Positions 1 through 8,324 of a stretch of 64,000 bases of DNA are shown one piece after another. Position numbers and translations under genes: made by a program. The notes below the pieces were generated by a model that worked only from the letters and a program-made list of their open reading frames with translations, ran no database searches and was not told the origin of the DNA. The stretch is from DASXMT01 sp963755985 (GTDB lineage: Bacteria > Actinomycetota > Acidimicrobiia > Acidimicrobiales > RAAP-2). The stretch lies in contig CAVWLO010000001.1 in NCBI GenBank assembly GCA_963755985.1, forward strand, positions 682,001 to 746,000. Direction: 5' to 3'. How positions within the stretch are numbered: the first letter of the stretch is position 1; each line of letters starts with the position of its first letter.

Positions 1-492
1 GCAAAATTGGGACCTCACTCAGAACGACAGTAGATTGCAGGTTGGTGTTTGAGGAATGGCGTTTTTGGGGCCCTGTACATAGAGGACCTACTGAGCGCTT
101 GACGCCGGTCCGTCGTGACACCCGTCAGCCGCTAGCGGGGTGATGGCCCGCCCGGTCTCGAGCAAGCTCTAACGCCATAGGCTGAGAGGGCCCCTATTCG
201 TCAACAACGTTCTCCGACGCGTCGCATCAATTGCAACATCCACTGTGTGCGCAATGATTTTTCTAAACGGGTTTGGTACAATTCAGAGGTCTTCCGGCGA
301 GACCGAGGGGGGGAAATGTCGAGTCTTGGTCGTTTTGGTACGCCTTGCCTAGGTGCGATCGGAGGGCGCGATCCGTCTCGAGGCAGGCGTGGCTTCACTC
401 GGCTGGCTGTCTCCGGCGGTGAGACCTGCCCGCCTTCCAGGAGGGCGCGGGCAAGCGTGGACGGATCGTTGAGTGTGTCTCGCAGGTCCCCG
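1..492. other. No gene recognised; left edge of accessory region
   Basis: I see no supported gene here. The stretch is less GC-rich than the core chromosome to the right. One frame stays open from the window edge to about position 150, which could be the tail of a gene that begins outside the window, but it shows no recognisable motif. Antisense open frames around 200-590 overlap the start of the next gene and have no family features. Confidence 0.4.
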
Positions 493-1074
493 ATGAAGAG
501 TGCAGTTGCGCTGGTCGTCGCGGGAGGTCTATCGATCGGACTGGCGGGCTGCGGCTCGGGCTCGGGGTCCAATCAGTCGTCGCCATCCGTGCCGAAAAGG
601 CACTTGTTCGCTACAAGGGGTGTCAGCCTCCGCGTGATCAACAGGGATGAGGCCCGCACCACGGTCACGATCTGCGCAGTAAATGTGAGATGCAAGGACC
701 CCGCAACACTCGGCGTCGACCAGTCGGTAGATATGGCCGCGGGCGAGGTGAATGGCGATATTCGCTACGCCGATGGCTATACCGTCAAATTCGATGCTGT
801 TAATCCGGACATCGGAGCACCCTATATCGAATTGACGCCCCCGCCGGGCCCTGCTTACGCCGGCCAGGGCCCTCAAACCTTGAAGTTGAGCGAAGGGGAA
901 TGGGCTCTAACACCTCCAGGTGAGCTGGGCGGGTACCGCTTCAAGGGTGAGCGCGCCACCGACACCAGCGATTACAAGGTCATGAAGCTGACGGCCTACG
1001 CCAACGGGGCGAACGCCCCTTGCAGCTACCCAAATACCCTCTACCCAGACAGTCTGCCGAGCAGCGCGTGCTGA
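493..1074 (+). CDS. Putative secreted lipoprotein, unknown function
   Basis: The predicted product is 193 residues. It opens with a lipoprotein signal peptide: a basic start, a hydrophobic stretch (AVALVVAGGLSIG) and the lipobox LAGC at about residues 17-20, so the mature protein should be lipid-anchored on the outer face of the membrane. A Gly/Ser linker follows, then a domain with cysteines arranged as TICAVNVRCKD and a C-terminal CSYPN...SAC, which suggests disulfides outside the cell. I recognise no family. The ATG at 493 was chosen because it puts the signal peptide at the N-terminus; the frame itself is open from 247. It lies in the accessory region with no operon partner. Confidence 0.55.
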   Translation: MKSAVALVVAGGLSIGLAGCGSGSGSNQSSPSVPKRHLFATRGVSLRVINRDEARTTVTICAVNVRCKDPATLGVDQSVDMAAGEVNGDIRYADGYTVKFDAVNPDIGAPYIELTPPPGPAYAGQGPQTLKLSEGEWALTPPGELGGYRFKGERATDTSDYKVMKLTAYANGANAPCSYPNTLYPDSLPSSAC

Positions 1075-1239
1075 CCCTGAGGGCCCACGTCTTGGGGGGC
1101 CGATGTGATCGTGCTGCGAGTCCTCTTTGACATGCCTGCTCGTTCCCGTCGCACATAGGGCACGAAGCGGTATGGGTCCTCGGGGAACCGAGAACCGAGC
1201 ATCCGCAACTACCTGAACGGGGAGGGGGCGTCGGTGTAC

Positions 1240-1598
1240 GCACAAGAATCGCCTTAGATGCCAGGTCGGCCAGCAGCTCGGAGATCTTGGTGAACGCCGC
1301 GCTGTAGCCCCGCCGGCAGGCTTGGTTCCAGTTGACCAGCTTGCGAAAGCGGCGTGAGAACTCGACCGCTTGTCGCTGTGCACCGGGGCGTCCCTTCCTC
1401 GGGATGGGCGACGTGCTTCACCCCGAGGGAGCAGAGTTCAGCCTCCACCTTCGCTTCGCCATAGCCACGGTCAGCCGTCACCGCCTTCGGCACCTTTCCG
1501 AACCGTGCCGCCACCCGGGCGACAGCCGGCACCAGCTTGGTCCGACGGGCCCACCCGAGGGCATGCAATGCGGCCACGGTCTTGCTTAGCTTGGCCAC
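1240..1598 (-). pseudogene. DDE transposase remnant, frameshifted
   Basis: The minus-strand frame from 1598 contains the central part of a DDE-type transposase, with the typical stretch KAVTADRGYGEAKVEAEL followed by LGVKHVAHPEEG. Around 1400 the homologous reading continues in another frame as RQAVEFSRRFRKLVNW, then KISELLADLA. The N-terminal half is missing: a stop sits directly upstream of the GTG at 1598. The usual segment after the RRFRKLVNW block is also replaced. It is therefore a decayed, non-autonomous insertion-sequence fragment. I saw no terminal inverted repeats or target duplication. The family is probably IS1182- or ISNCY-like, but the fragment is too short to decide. Confidence 0.7.
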
Positions 1599-1631
1599 TC
1601 ACAGAGGCGTGCCCGAAGGTCGGCCGACGAG

Positions 1632-2564
1632 CTAGCTCAAGCCCGCGGCGAGCATGAGCAGTTCGCGGGCCGGTCCGGCCGGAGGCAGGGGAGCACGGCG
1701 CCAAACTGCCCGCAGGTCGCGGGCAAGGTCGAGGGCTTCGACTGAGACCGCTTGCAGTCGTCCGGCGGCGATGTCGTCGGCGACCGTGAGCTCGCTGAGC
1801 ACGGCGGGACCTGCTCCAGCGATGACAGCGGCCCGTACCGCCGCCGTGGTCGGGAGGGAGAGGGCGGGGTCCTCGAGTTCGACGGTCTCTCCGAGAATCT
1901 TCTTGACGGCTACGCCGAGCACCTCGCGAGTGCCCGATCCGTACTCTCGGACGACAAGCGGCGTCATCGCGAGCTGCAGGGCCGTGATCGGCCCGCGTCG
2001 TTTGGTCCAGGGGTGGGCGGGGGCGACGACCACAACTAGCCGGTCTCGGGCGACAGTGCGGTGCCGGAGGCCCTTGGGCGGCATCGGCCCTTCCACGAAC
2101 CCGAGGTCCGCCTCTCCGGCTCGCACCTGGCTGGCGACAGCGGTGCTGTTGATGACCGTAAGCTCGACAGCAACCGATGGCTGATGGTTCCGATTGCGGC
2201 TGGCTTGGAACGCGACGAGCCAGGCGGGGAGTAGGTATTCGGCGATCGTAAGGCTGGCCGCGACCTGAAGTGTCGAATGGGCATCCGTGCGCAAAGCCGT
2301 CAGCCCCGCGTCCATTTCGTCAGCGAGGGTCAAGAGACGAGACGCCCATTCGGAAACGACTGTCCCGGCTGGTGTGAGGTTCGATCCCCGGGGCGTGCGT
2401 TCCAGGAGACTGACACCGCTCTGCCGCTCGATTGCCGCGATCCGGGCCGACACAGCTTGTTGGCTGACCCCGAGAACGGTGGCCGCCGCGTTGAGGCTGC
2501 CCGCCCCAGCGACGGTGACGAACACTTCCAGGGCGGACAGCTCAGGCATCCTCGGGCTCAGCAT
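1632..2564 (-). CDS. LysR-family transcriptional regulator
   Basis: The product is about 310 residues, normal for the family. The N-terminal winged helix-turn-helix is clear: LEVFVTVAGAGSLNAAA, then VSQQAVSARIAAIERQ and LLERTPRGSNLTPAG. The rest is the two-lobed effector-binding domain. The ATG at 2564 was chosen because AGGAG lies seven bases upstream of it; later or earlier ATGs at 2549 and 2588 are possible. It is divergent from the TDT transporter at 2652, with about 90 bp between them, the usual layout when a LysR protein controls its neighbour. The inducer is unknown. Confidence 0.85.
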   Translation of the reverse strand: MLSPRMPELSALEVFVTVAGAGSLNAAATVLGVSQQAVSARIAAIERQSGVSLLERTPRGSNLTPAGTVVSEWASRLLTLADEMDAGLTALRTDAHSTLQVAASLTIAEYLLPAWLVAFQASRNRNHQPSVAVELTVINSTAVASQVRAGEADLGFVEGPMPPKGLRHRTVARDRLVVVVAPAHPWTKRRGPITALQLAMTPLVVREYGSGTREVLGVAVKKILGETVELEDPALSLPTTAAVRAAVIAGAGPAVLSELTVADDIAAGRLQAVSVEALDLARDLRAVWRRAPLPPAGPARELLMLAAGLS

Positions 2565-2651
2565 CGCTCGACTCCTGTCACAACTCATGCTTGTAGGTAG
2601 CCAATGCTAAGGCCCCTACTCCAGGGCAGCTCGCCGGCGCATCCTAATGAC

Positions 2652-3965
2652 ATGACTACCGCAACCGTGCTCCAACCAGTCGACCTGGGCGTGCCGCGCC
2701 GCCCGACACCGCGAACCAGGCACGCGGCTGCACGCATCGGGTTCTTGGCAGACTTGGAACGGCCCCGTCAGGTGTTCGCGATGCTCACCCCGAACTGGTT
2801 CGCGTCGGTGATGGGCACGGGCATCGTGGCGGTGGCCGCCGCCCGCCTCCCTGTCCAGTTCCCCGGCCTGCACGCCGCGGCCATGGGCATCTGGGCCCTC
2901 GCCTCTCTCATGCTCGTTGCCCTGGTCGCTGGAACGATCGCCCACTGGGAGCTCTATCCAGCCAATGCCCGCAGCCACACCCGCAACCCGGTCATGGCCC
3001 ACTTCTACGGAGCCGTGCCTATGGCCGTGCTCACCGTCGGGGCCGCCACACTGCTCGTCGGCGCCGACGTCGTCGGGGAAGGGACGGCGGTGGACGCAGA
3101 CTGGGTACTGTGGTTCACCGGCACAATCTTGGGCCTAATCGTCGCCGCGGCGGTCCCTTATCTGACTTTCACTCGCTATATGGTCAAGCCCGACAGTGCG
3201 TTCGGGGGCTGGCTGATGCCCATCGTCCCGCCCATGGTCTCCGCGTCCACAGGAGCGCTCCTGCTCCCCCACACGCCCGCCGGCCAGGGCCGCCTTGACC
3301 TACTGCTGTGCTGCTACGCCATGTTTGGCATCAGCCTCGTGGCGTCGATGATCATTATCACCCTCATCTGGTACCGCCTGGCCGTCCACAAAACCGGTGA
3401 GGCCCGCATGGTTCCCACCCTGTGGATTGTCCTCGGCCCACTCGGCCAGTCGATCACCGCCGCCACACTGCTCGGCGCGAACGCCCACCTGGTTGTCCCG
3501 GCCAGAGAAGCCGGCATCCTTAAGACCCTCGGCGTGCTCTATGGGATGCCCGTTTTGGGTTTCGCGCTGCTGTGGGCGGTCATCGCCGGCATGATTACGG
3601 TAAGCACTGCCCGAGACCACCTGCCCTTCTCGTTGACCTGGTGGTCGTTCACATTCCCCGTCGGCACCTGCGTCACCGGCACCATCGGCCTGGCGCTCGC
3701 AAGCGGCTCGACCATGCTCCGGTTCGCCGCCGTCGTGTTCTTCGCCGCGCTCGTGGCCGTCTGGCTCGTCGTCGCCTCTCGAACGGCGGTTGGGGTCGCC
3801 CGAGGTCACCTGTTCCTCCCGCTCACCCCTCCACCGAATGGCGATGCCATCAGGTCGAGGTCGGCAACCAGAGAGGACGGGTATGGCGGATCGGTCATGG
3901 TGCAGGGCGGCGCACCCCGAGCCAAAAGCGCGACACTCCCAAAAGTAGCCCACGGTATTGAGTAG
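2652..3965 (+). CDS. TDT-family transporter (TehA/SLAC1-like)
   Basis: This polytopic membrane protein of 437 residues carries the family signature near its start: LTPNWFASVMGTGIVAVAAA at about residues 45-64. About ten hydrophobic segments follow, the usual number for the tellurite-resistance/dicarboxylate transporter (TDT) family, which includes TehA, fungal sulfite pump Ssu1 and malate permease Mae1. The substrate cannot be read from sequence; sulfite, C4-dicarboxylate or an anion channel role are all possible. The start at 2652 is preferred over 2604 because it begins just before the basic, proline-rich cytosolic leader (MTTATVLQPVDLG). A basic cytosolic tail of about 50 residues closes the protein. 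It is likely regulated by the divergent LysR gene. Confidence 0.85.
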   Translation: MTTATVLQPVDLGVPRRPTPRTRHAAARIGFLADLERPRQVFAMLTPNWFASVMGTGIVAVAAARLPVQFPGLHAAAMGIWALASLMLVALVAGTIAHWELYPANARSHTRNPVMAHFYGAVPMAVLTVGAATLLVGADVVGEGTAVDADWVLWFTGTILGLIVAAAVPYLTFTRYMVKPDSAFGGWLMPIVPPMVSASTGALLLPHTPAGQGRLDLLLCCYAMFGISLVASMIIITLIWYRLAVHKTGEARMVPTLWIVLGPLGQSITAATLLGANAHLVVPAREAGILKTLGVLYGMPVLGFALLWAVIAGMITVSTARDHLPFSLTWWSFTFPVGTCVTGTIGLALASGSTMLRFAAVVFFAALVAVWLVVASRTAVGVARGHLFLPLTPPPNGDAIRSRSATREDGYGGSVMVQGGAPRAKSATLPKVAHGIE

Positions 3966-3971
3966 GGCAGT

Positions 3972-4217
3972 TGCATAGGGCATGCCCAGTGCTGCCCTAT
4001 GCAACCGCACGGCGGGCGGCACCGGTACGGCTAAGCCGCTGCGTAGACGCCGTGTGCGCGATGACACGGTGCATGGGGCAGTGCGCCCAGAGGTGGGAAG
4101 GTCCCCGAGTAAAAGCCCCGAGAAACCCAGATCTTCGACCTCGGGCAGAACGCGAAACCGCTGGTCAGGCGCCTGTGGCCTATGCACGGGACGCGCCGAC
4201 CAGCGTTTCAATGGTGG
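3972..4217. repeat. Structured direct repeat, left copy (A)
   Basis: This 246-bp segment is an imperfect copy of 7863-8107. Both begin with a perfect inverted repeat, TGCATAGGGC, a 12-base loop and GCCCTATGCA (3972-4003 here). Both end with an identical 28-bp block (4190-4217 here). In between, both carry a second stem made from CGCTGGTC and GACCAGCG, and a shared AAAAGCCCCGAGAAAC block. There is no open reading frame conserved between the copies once small indels are considered. It directly follows the TDT gene; the first hairpin lacks a T-tract, so it is not a standard terminator. Confidence 0.8.
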
Positions 4218-4789
4218 TGGTGGTGTGGTTGGTCGGTTGGTTGGTGGCGGGGGGTTCGCTGTCAGTAGACCGCTTCACGCCTCATGCCCAACGTAGCTGC
4301 TAGTCACAGCGTCTGCCCTGTGCAGCCGCCTGGGCGCTGCACTGCTCAATATCGGCGAGCGCAGCGGCAGTCCCGAGAAACCCCCCATACGGATCGACCT
4401 TCGGGGTTTCGCGCCCGAAGGTCGATCCCGACGTCGTGTCGTCGTTCTGGAGCCAGCGCGCCAGCTCCGCCATTCGGTTTCGGATGGGGGCGACGTCGAC
4501 CATCCAGTCGTTGTCATCCCACCCCGAAGTAGGTCCGGTACGCATCCCACGCCTACACGGCCCCCACGTGCTCGGCGCGGAGGGGGCCCAGGCCACCTAC
4601 GACGGTGCGGAAGCGGTGTTGGAGGACGCCGCTCAGATCCCGGCCTACCGGCGAGCCCAGGACGTGGCGATCGAGAAGACCCTGGCGGCGCTGGCCGCGA
4701 CCCGGGTCGGGGCAACCCGCCCGCGACTCCCTGACCCGCGGGCCGTGCCAGATGCCGACCGCTGATGCCCGCGACGGTCGCCGCGGGAA
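4218..4789. other. Gene-poor stretch inside the repeat-bracketed segment
   Basis: No confident gene lies here. At 4242-4254 there is a 13-bp match to the 3' end of the initiator tRNA at 8102-8114, shortly after the left repeat copy. A minus-strand open frame at 4300-4596 has a protein-like stretch (WMVDVAPIRNRMAELARWL) but no recognisable family. Confidence 0.4.
4568..4765 (+). CDS. Orphan short ORF, unknown; possible gene remnant
   Basis: An open frame that could start at GTG 4568 encodes about 65 residues with a helix-like, alanine- and acid-rich composition (AVLEDAAQIPAYRRAQDVAI followed by EKTLAALAATR) and ends in a proline-rich tail. No ribosome-binding site is visible and no family is recognised. 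The composition is more protein-like than the other frames here, so it could be the C-terminal remnant of a lost gene. Confidence 0.25.
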   Translation: MLGAEGAQATYDGAEAVLEDAAQIPAYRRAQDVAIEKTLAALAATRVGATRPRLPDPRAVPDADR

Positions 4790-5206
4790 TCAGCCCTGGA
4801 GCGTGACCACCACGCCGGTGTCCGCATAGGGAAAGGGGCCCTTACCCAGGTGTCGTACACTGTCCACCAGCCGCATGATCGGCACCATCAGGCCGTACTT
4901 GGCCTTCACCCTGGACGTGAGCGCCTCGAAGTCCGGACCGGAGGTCACCAGCTCAACGGTGCCGGTCACGGGCGTGGTCCCGGCTTTGACCTGGCCTCGG
5001 ACGTCGCTCGGCTGCAGTGTCACGCTCGGGTTGTTCCGTAAGCGCTTGGCCTTGCCGGAGGCCGAGGAGGTCAAGAGGCCGATCCGGCCGCCGTCGAGCG
5101 GGACGATCCAGATCGCCGTCGCGACCGCCACCCCGGTCTTGCGGAAGGTGGTCACGGAAACGTACTTCTCCTGCGAAATCGTCTGTTCGGCGTTGCTTCC
5201 AGTCAT
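4790..5206 (-). CDS. Split-barrel PPOX-class (F420/FMN-dependent) protein
   Basis: The 138-residue product matches the small flavin/F420-binding split-barrel proteins related to pyridoxamine-phosphate oxidase. Typical features are the N-terminal KYVSVTTFRKTGVAVATAIW strand pair, LLTSSASGKAKRLRNNPSVT (the cofactor-phosphate contact region) and LQPSDVRG. Members of this class reduce or oxidise small molecules with F420H2 or FMN, or only bind haem or cofactor; the substrate is unknown. An AGGAG lies upstream of the ATG at 5206. It stands about 100 bp downstream of the sigma factor gene on the same strand and could be part of its regulon. Confidence 0.8.
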   Translation of the reverse strand: MTGSNAEQTISQEKYVSVTTFRKTGVAVATAIWIVPLDGGRIGLLTSSASGKAKRLRNNPSVTLQPSDVRGQVKAGTTPVTGTVELVTSGPDFEALTSRVKAKYGLMVPIMRLVDSVRHLGKGPFPYADTGVVVTLQG

Positions 5207-5306
5207 CTGCTTCTCCTTTCTAATGTGATCTCCGAGATCGGGATCTGCGTTCGATGAGAGGACGATCGGCGAAGCAAGTAAAGGACACCAGGAGCCCTGA
5301 AATCTG

Positions 5307-6569
5307 TCAGGCGGGCTCGGGCCTCACGTCGAGGAGACGGGACAGAAGCAGACGTCGTTCGCCCTCGGAGGGCGCCAGCGAGGCGGCGATTTCCAGCTCC
5401 TCGGCAGCCTCTGCCGTCCGGCCAAGCCGTCGCAAGTTGTCGGCCAGAGCGGCGTGCCAGAGATGGGACCGCTCCAGCCCGACGATGGCCTCTAGCGCGG
5501 CCAGCCCGTGCTCGGGCCCATCGCGCTCAGTCACCGCAACGGCCCGGTTGAGCGCCACCACCGGGTTGGCTGCGACCGACCCGAGCAGGTCGTAGAGCTC
5601 GATGATCCCGTCCCAGTCGGTCTCGGACCAGCTCGTCGCGGTGGAGTGGGCCGCGGCCAGGTGAGCCTGAAGCTGGTAAGGCCCCGCCTTACGACCCGAC
5701 CAGTCGACAGCTCCGTGCAACCACCGAGACCCTTCTGCAATGGTCTCCCGATTCCATCGACCGCGGTCTTGGTCGGCCAGGGTCACAACCTGGCCCTCGG
5801 CGTCGTTTCGCGCCGGGGTGCGAGCTGAGGTGAACAACAGCAGAGCCAGCAAAGACAGCACCTCGGGCTCGTCGGGCATCAACTCCACTAACAAACGGGC
5901 CAGGCGGACGGCCTCGGCCTCCAGATCCACCCGGGCCACCGCGTTCCCGCCGGTCGGGGCGTGGGCCTCGGTGGCGATCAGGTACACCACGGCTAGCACC
6001 GCGGCCAGACGTTCGGGGAGCTCCGCGTCGGAAGGAATTGCATAAGGGATGTGGGCGGTGGCGATCTTGGACCTCGCCCGTACCAGGCGCTTGGCCATGG
6101 TGGCCTCGGGCACCAAGAAGGCTCGGGCGATGGCATCCACTTCGAGGCGGGCCAGCGTGCGCAAGGCCAAGGCCACCTGGGCCTCCCGGCTGAGAGCGGG
6201 GTGGCAACAGGTGAAGATCAGGCGCAGCATGTCGTCTCGTAGCTCGCTTTCGGTCTCCATCGCGTCGATCACCTCCTCCATCTCGTCTTTCACGCGTTCC
6301 GTTCCCCATCGGAACGCCGCCGTCTCCTTGTCGGTTCTGGCCGACTCCCGTCTCAGGAGATCGAGCGCCTTGCGCCGGGCCACCACGGTCAGCCAAGCCC
6401 GTGGGTTCTCCGGGATCCCCGAAGCGGGCCAGGCGCCCAGAGCAGCGATCGTGGCCTCGGAGAGCGCGTCCTCGGCCACCGACAGGTCCCCGAACTGGCG
6501 CATCAGGGTGCCGAGCACTCTCGGGCCCTCCTCCCTCAGCACCTTGACCAAGGCGTCGCCGGCATCCAT
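5307..6569 (-). CDS. ECF42-like RNA polymerase sigma factor with C-terminal extension
   Basis: This is a 420-residue extracytoplasmic-function sigma factor. Sigma region 2 covers about residues 10-80 (LGTLMRQFGDLSVAEDALSE, then NPRAWLTVVARRKALDLLRR). Region 4 lies at about 110-175 (IFTCCHPALS, then RAFLVPEATMAKRLVRARSK). The remaining 240 residues form a helical, TPR-like domain typical of the ECF42 group, ending RRLGRTAEAAEELEIAA. No anti-sigma gene is nearby; in this group the C-terminal domain is thought to control activity. The ATG at 6569 was chosen because the DGPF gene ends ten bases upstream, and that pairing is the standard ECF42 gene arrangement. The target genes are probably the neighbours. 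Confidence 0.88.
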   Translation of the reverse strand: MDAGDALVKVLREEGPRVLGTLMRQFGDLSVAEDALSEATIAALGAWPASGIPENPRAWLTVVARRKALDLLRRESARTDKETAAFRWGTERVKDEMEEVIDAMETESELRDDMLRLIFTCCHPALSREAQVALALRTLARLEVDAIARAFLVPEATMAKRLVRARSKIATAHIPYAIPSDAELPERLAAVLAVVYLIATEAHAPTGGNAVARVDLEAEAVRLARLLVELMPDEPEVLSLLALLLFTSARTPARNDAEGQVVTLADQDRGRWNRETIAEGSRWLHGAVDWSGRKAGPYQLQAHLAAAHSTATSWSETDWDGIIELYDLLGSVAANPVVALNRAVAVTERDGPEHGLAALEAIVGLERSHLWHAALADNLRRLGRTAEAAEELEIAASLAPSEGERRLLLSRLLDVRPEPA

Positions 6570-6579
6570 GGCCGGACGC

Positions 6580-6939
6580 CTAGGCGTGGTGTGGCGCGAT
6601 CGGGCGGAGCTCGATCTTGCCCCTCCAAGCGGCCGGGATCTGGACCGCCCAGGCGATCGCCTCGTCAAGATCGGCCGTCTCCAGCACGAAGTAGCCGGCC
6701 AGGACTTCTTTTGCCTCCGCGTACGGACCGTCCGTCAACATCACGTCGCCGCCCCTGCCGCCCGAAACGGTGATGGTGGTCGACATGGTCACCGGGTGAA
6801 GCGCCTCACCGCCGCGCATCACCCCCGCTTCGGTGGCCCGCCGGGCGAACTCCGTATATTCGGGAGAGAACTCCGTCTCGGGAGGCTCGTCCCAGTACCG
6901 GTCTCGGTCGTAGTAACACAAAGCCACATACAGCGCCAT
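6580..6939 (-). CDS. DGPF (YCII-related) domain protein
   Basis: The 119-residue product has the YCII-related fold with the motif DGPYAEAKEVLAGYFVLE, the conserved signature of the DGPF family, and a C-terminal segment DEAIAWAVQIPAAWRGKIEL. Proteins of this family are habitually encoded beside ECF42 sigma factors, as here, where the two genes are ten bases apart and surely cotranscribed. Their biochemical activity is not established. The start at 6939 is supported by AGGAAGGAAG just upstream. A palindrome (6977-6989) lies about 40 bases before the start and may be the operator or promoter. Confidence 0.88.
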   Translation of the reverse strand: MALYVALCYYDRDRYWDEPPETEFSPEYTEFARRATEAGVMRGGEALHPVTMSTTITVSGGRGGDVMLTDGPYAEAKEVLAGYFVLETADLDEAIAWAVQIPAAWRGKIELRPIAPHHA

Positions 6940-6976
6940 CGTCAGAACTTCCTTCCTCTACTTCGCGGACATCTAA

Positions 6977-6989
6977 CGTCTACTAGACG
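6977..6989. promoter_or_regulatory. Palindrome CGTCTA-N1-TAGACG upstream of DGPF-sigma operon
   Basis: A perfect 6-bp inverted repeat with a one-base centre lies 38 bp upstream of the DGPF start codon. The same half-site, with a five-base centre, is found upstream of the SnoaL-like gene at 7526-7542. Shared half-sites before two adjacent transcription units suggest a common regulator; whether this is the ECF -10 region or a repressor site cannot be told by eye. Confidence 0.4.
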
Positions 6990-7077
6990 ATCAAGGCTGT
7001 GCCAGGAGGACAGGGCATTTCGGCCGATTCCACTCGCGACCGAAACTCGATCCGGACAGCCCATCGGGGAACGAGCC

Positions 7078-7485
7078 CTAGTTCGCGGCGCTGTAGTGGT
7101 ACGCCGCGACAAGCCAGCGGCCGTCGCGCTTGGCCAGCACCCACGTGGCCCGGACCGTGCCCTCGCTCGGCACTGCGTTCTGTCCGGGAAAAACGATCCC
7201 GCCCTCGCTGATCACGATGGCCGTGTCCTCGTTGAGGAACCGGACGTCTTGGGGTTGGTCGATCACCCGCGATCCCTTGAGCGGGCCCGCGAACGCACCC
7301 GCCATGGTGGCCTGGATCTCTTGCCGGTTCTTCTGGTAGACGCCGGGTTGGACCACGCTGGCGTCGTCGAGGTAGTCGGCCACGAACGCCTCGGCGTCGT
7401 TGGCCTCCCACGCCTCGTACACGCCCTTGAGGACGCCGAGAACCGCCTGCTGATCTGCCTTTGATCCAGTTGTCGTGGTTGTCAT
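7078..7485 (-). CDS. SnoaL-like (DUF4440/SgcJ-type) protein
   Basis: The 135-residue product has the NTF2-like cone fold pattern of SnoaL/DUF4440 proteins: an N-terminal helix (VLGVLKGVYEAWEANDAEAF), VADYLDDASVV, then strands ending WVLAKRDGRWLVAAYHYS. Such domains act as small isomerase- or oxidoreductase-like enzymes or ligand sensors. SnoaL-like domains are often fused to or encoded beside ECF sigma factors, so its position upstream of the ECF42 operon on the same strand is meaningful. The ATG at 7485 follows GAGGAAATCC. I cannot name the substrate. Confidence 0.8.
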   Translation of the reverse strand: MTTTTTGSKADQQAVLGVLKGVYEAWEANDAEAFVADYLDDASVVQPGVYQKNRQEIQATMAGAFAGPLKGSRVIDQPQDVRFLNEDTAIVISEGGIVFPGQNAVPSEGTVRATWVLAKRDGRWLVAAYHYSAAN

Positions 7486-7525
7486 GGATTTCCTCGTTTC
7501 TCTCCTCGGAGTGGCGATCGCCGCT

Positions 7526-7542
7526 CGTCTAACTGATAGACG
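7526..7542. promoter_or_regulatory. Palindrome CGTCTA-N5-TAGACG upstream of SnoaL-like gene
   Basis: This inverted repeat has the same half-site as the one at 6977-6989 and lies about 40 bp upstream of the SnoaL-like start codon. It is a candidate shared operator or sigma-factor recognition region. The interval between it and the repeat at 7863 (about 320 bp) shows no gene. Confidence 0.4.
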
Positions 7543-7862
7543 GACAGACCCGGTGGCAGAGGACACCAGTCTCAAAAGAACCCTCGTAGGCCTCGACTTC
7601 CTGTCCAGGGTCCGTCCGCTTGACGGGCGTCGTCGGCGGGGGCGAGTGACGACGCAGGGGCCATTGCGGTCGTTCGCCGGGACCGATAGCCCGTTGGCGG
7701 CGGCGACGTCGAACGCGACGTCGATCACATGCTGTATGGCCTGGGAAGATCGACCATTGCCGTGGCGTGGAGGCGGACAGAGACGGGTTCGGGCGAGGGC
7801 GACGGCCGGCCAGACAGTTCAATTCAAGAGGCCGAGGGCCCAGGGAGGTTGAAGAGTGCACC

Positions 7863-8101
7863 TGCATAGGGCATGCCCCATGCAGCCCTATGCACCGCAA
7901 TCTCGACCGAGGACTCGACCTCGAAAGCGCTGCGTATGGCCCCACGCGCTGCGTCACCCTGCATGGGGCTGCATAGGGCACGGCTGAGTAGGTCCCGATA
8001 AAAAGCCCCGAGAAACGGCAATTCCACACACTCGCCCGAACGCGAAAACGCTGGTCAGGCACCTGTGCCCTATGCACGAGACGCGCCGACCAGCGTTTCA
8101 A

Positions 8102-8107
<6 letters not shown>
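7863..8107. repeat. Structured direct repeat, right copy (B), abutting the tRNA
   Basis: This 245-bp segment is the right-hand copy of 3972-4217. It begins with the same inverted repeat (TGCATAGGGC, 12-base loop, GCCCTATGCA at 7863-7894) and contains an 11-bp perfect stem, AAACGCTGGTC at 8046-8056 with GACCAGCGTTT at 8088-8098, with CCCTATGCAC in its loop. Its last six bases overlap the encoded CCA end of the initiator tRNA. The arrangement resembles an attachment-site duplication at a tRNA 3' end, but no integrase is present in the window. Confidence 0.8.
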
Positions 8108-8178
<71 letters not shown>

Positions 8179-8324
8179 CCGCGAACCACGAGACTACCAC
8201 CGGTTCGAAGGCGTTCGTCCAGCGCCGGAACACCTCGGCCCGGCGGCCGGGCAACGCCCAGCCTGGCTGCCGCCAGCCCAGCGGGGCCGGGCAGCCAGGT
8301 GAGATGCCATTCGCCAGGCCGGTC

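Noticed and set aside
201..586. Antisense frames over the lipoprotein start
   Set aside because: They have no recognisable motif and overlap the signal-peptide region of a better-supported gene.
3972..4003. Rho-independent terminator for the TDT transporter
   Set aside because: The hairpin lacks a following T-tract and is an integral part of a duplicated element also found away from any gene end.
3300..4211. Minus-strand frames starting LKRWSAR in both structured repeats (also 7529-8101)
   Set aside because: The peptide similarity follows from DNA similarity of the repeats. The frames diverge after small indels and run antisense into other genes.
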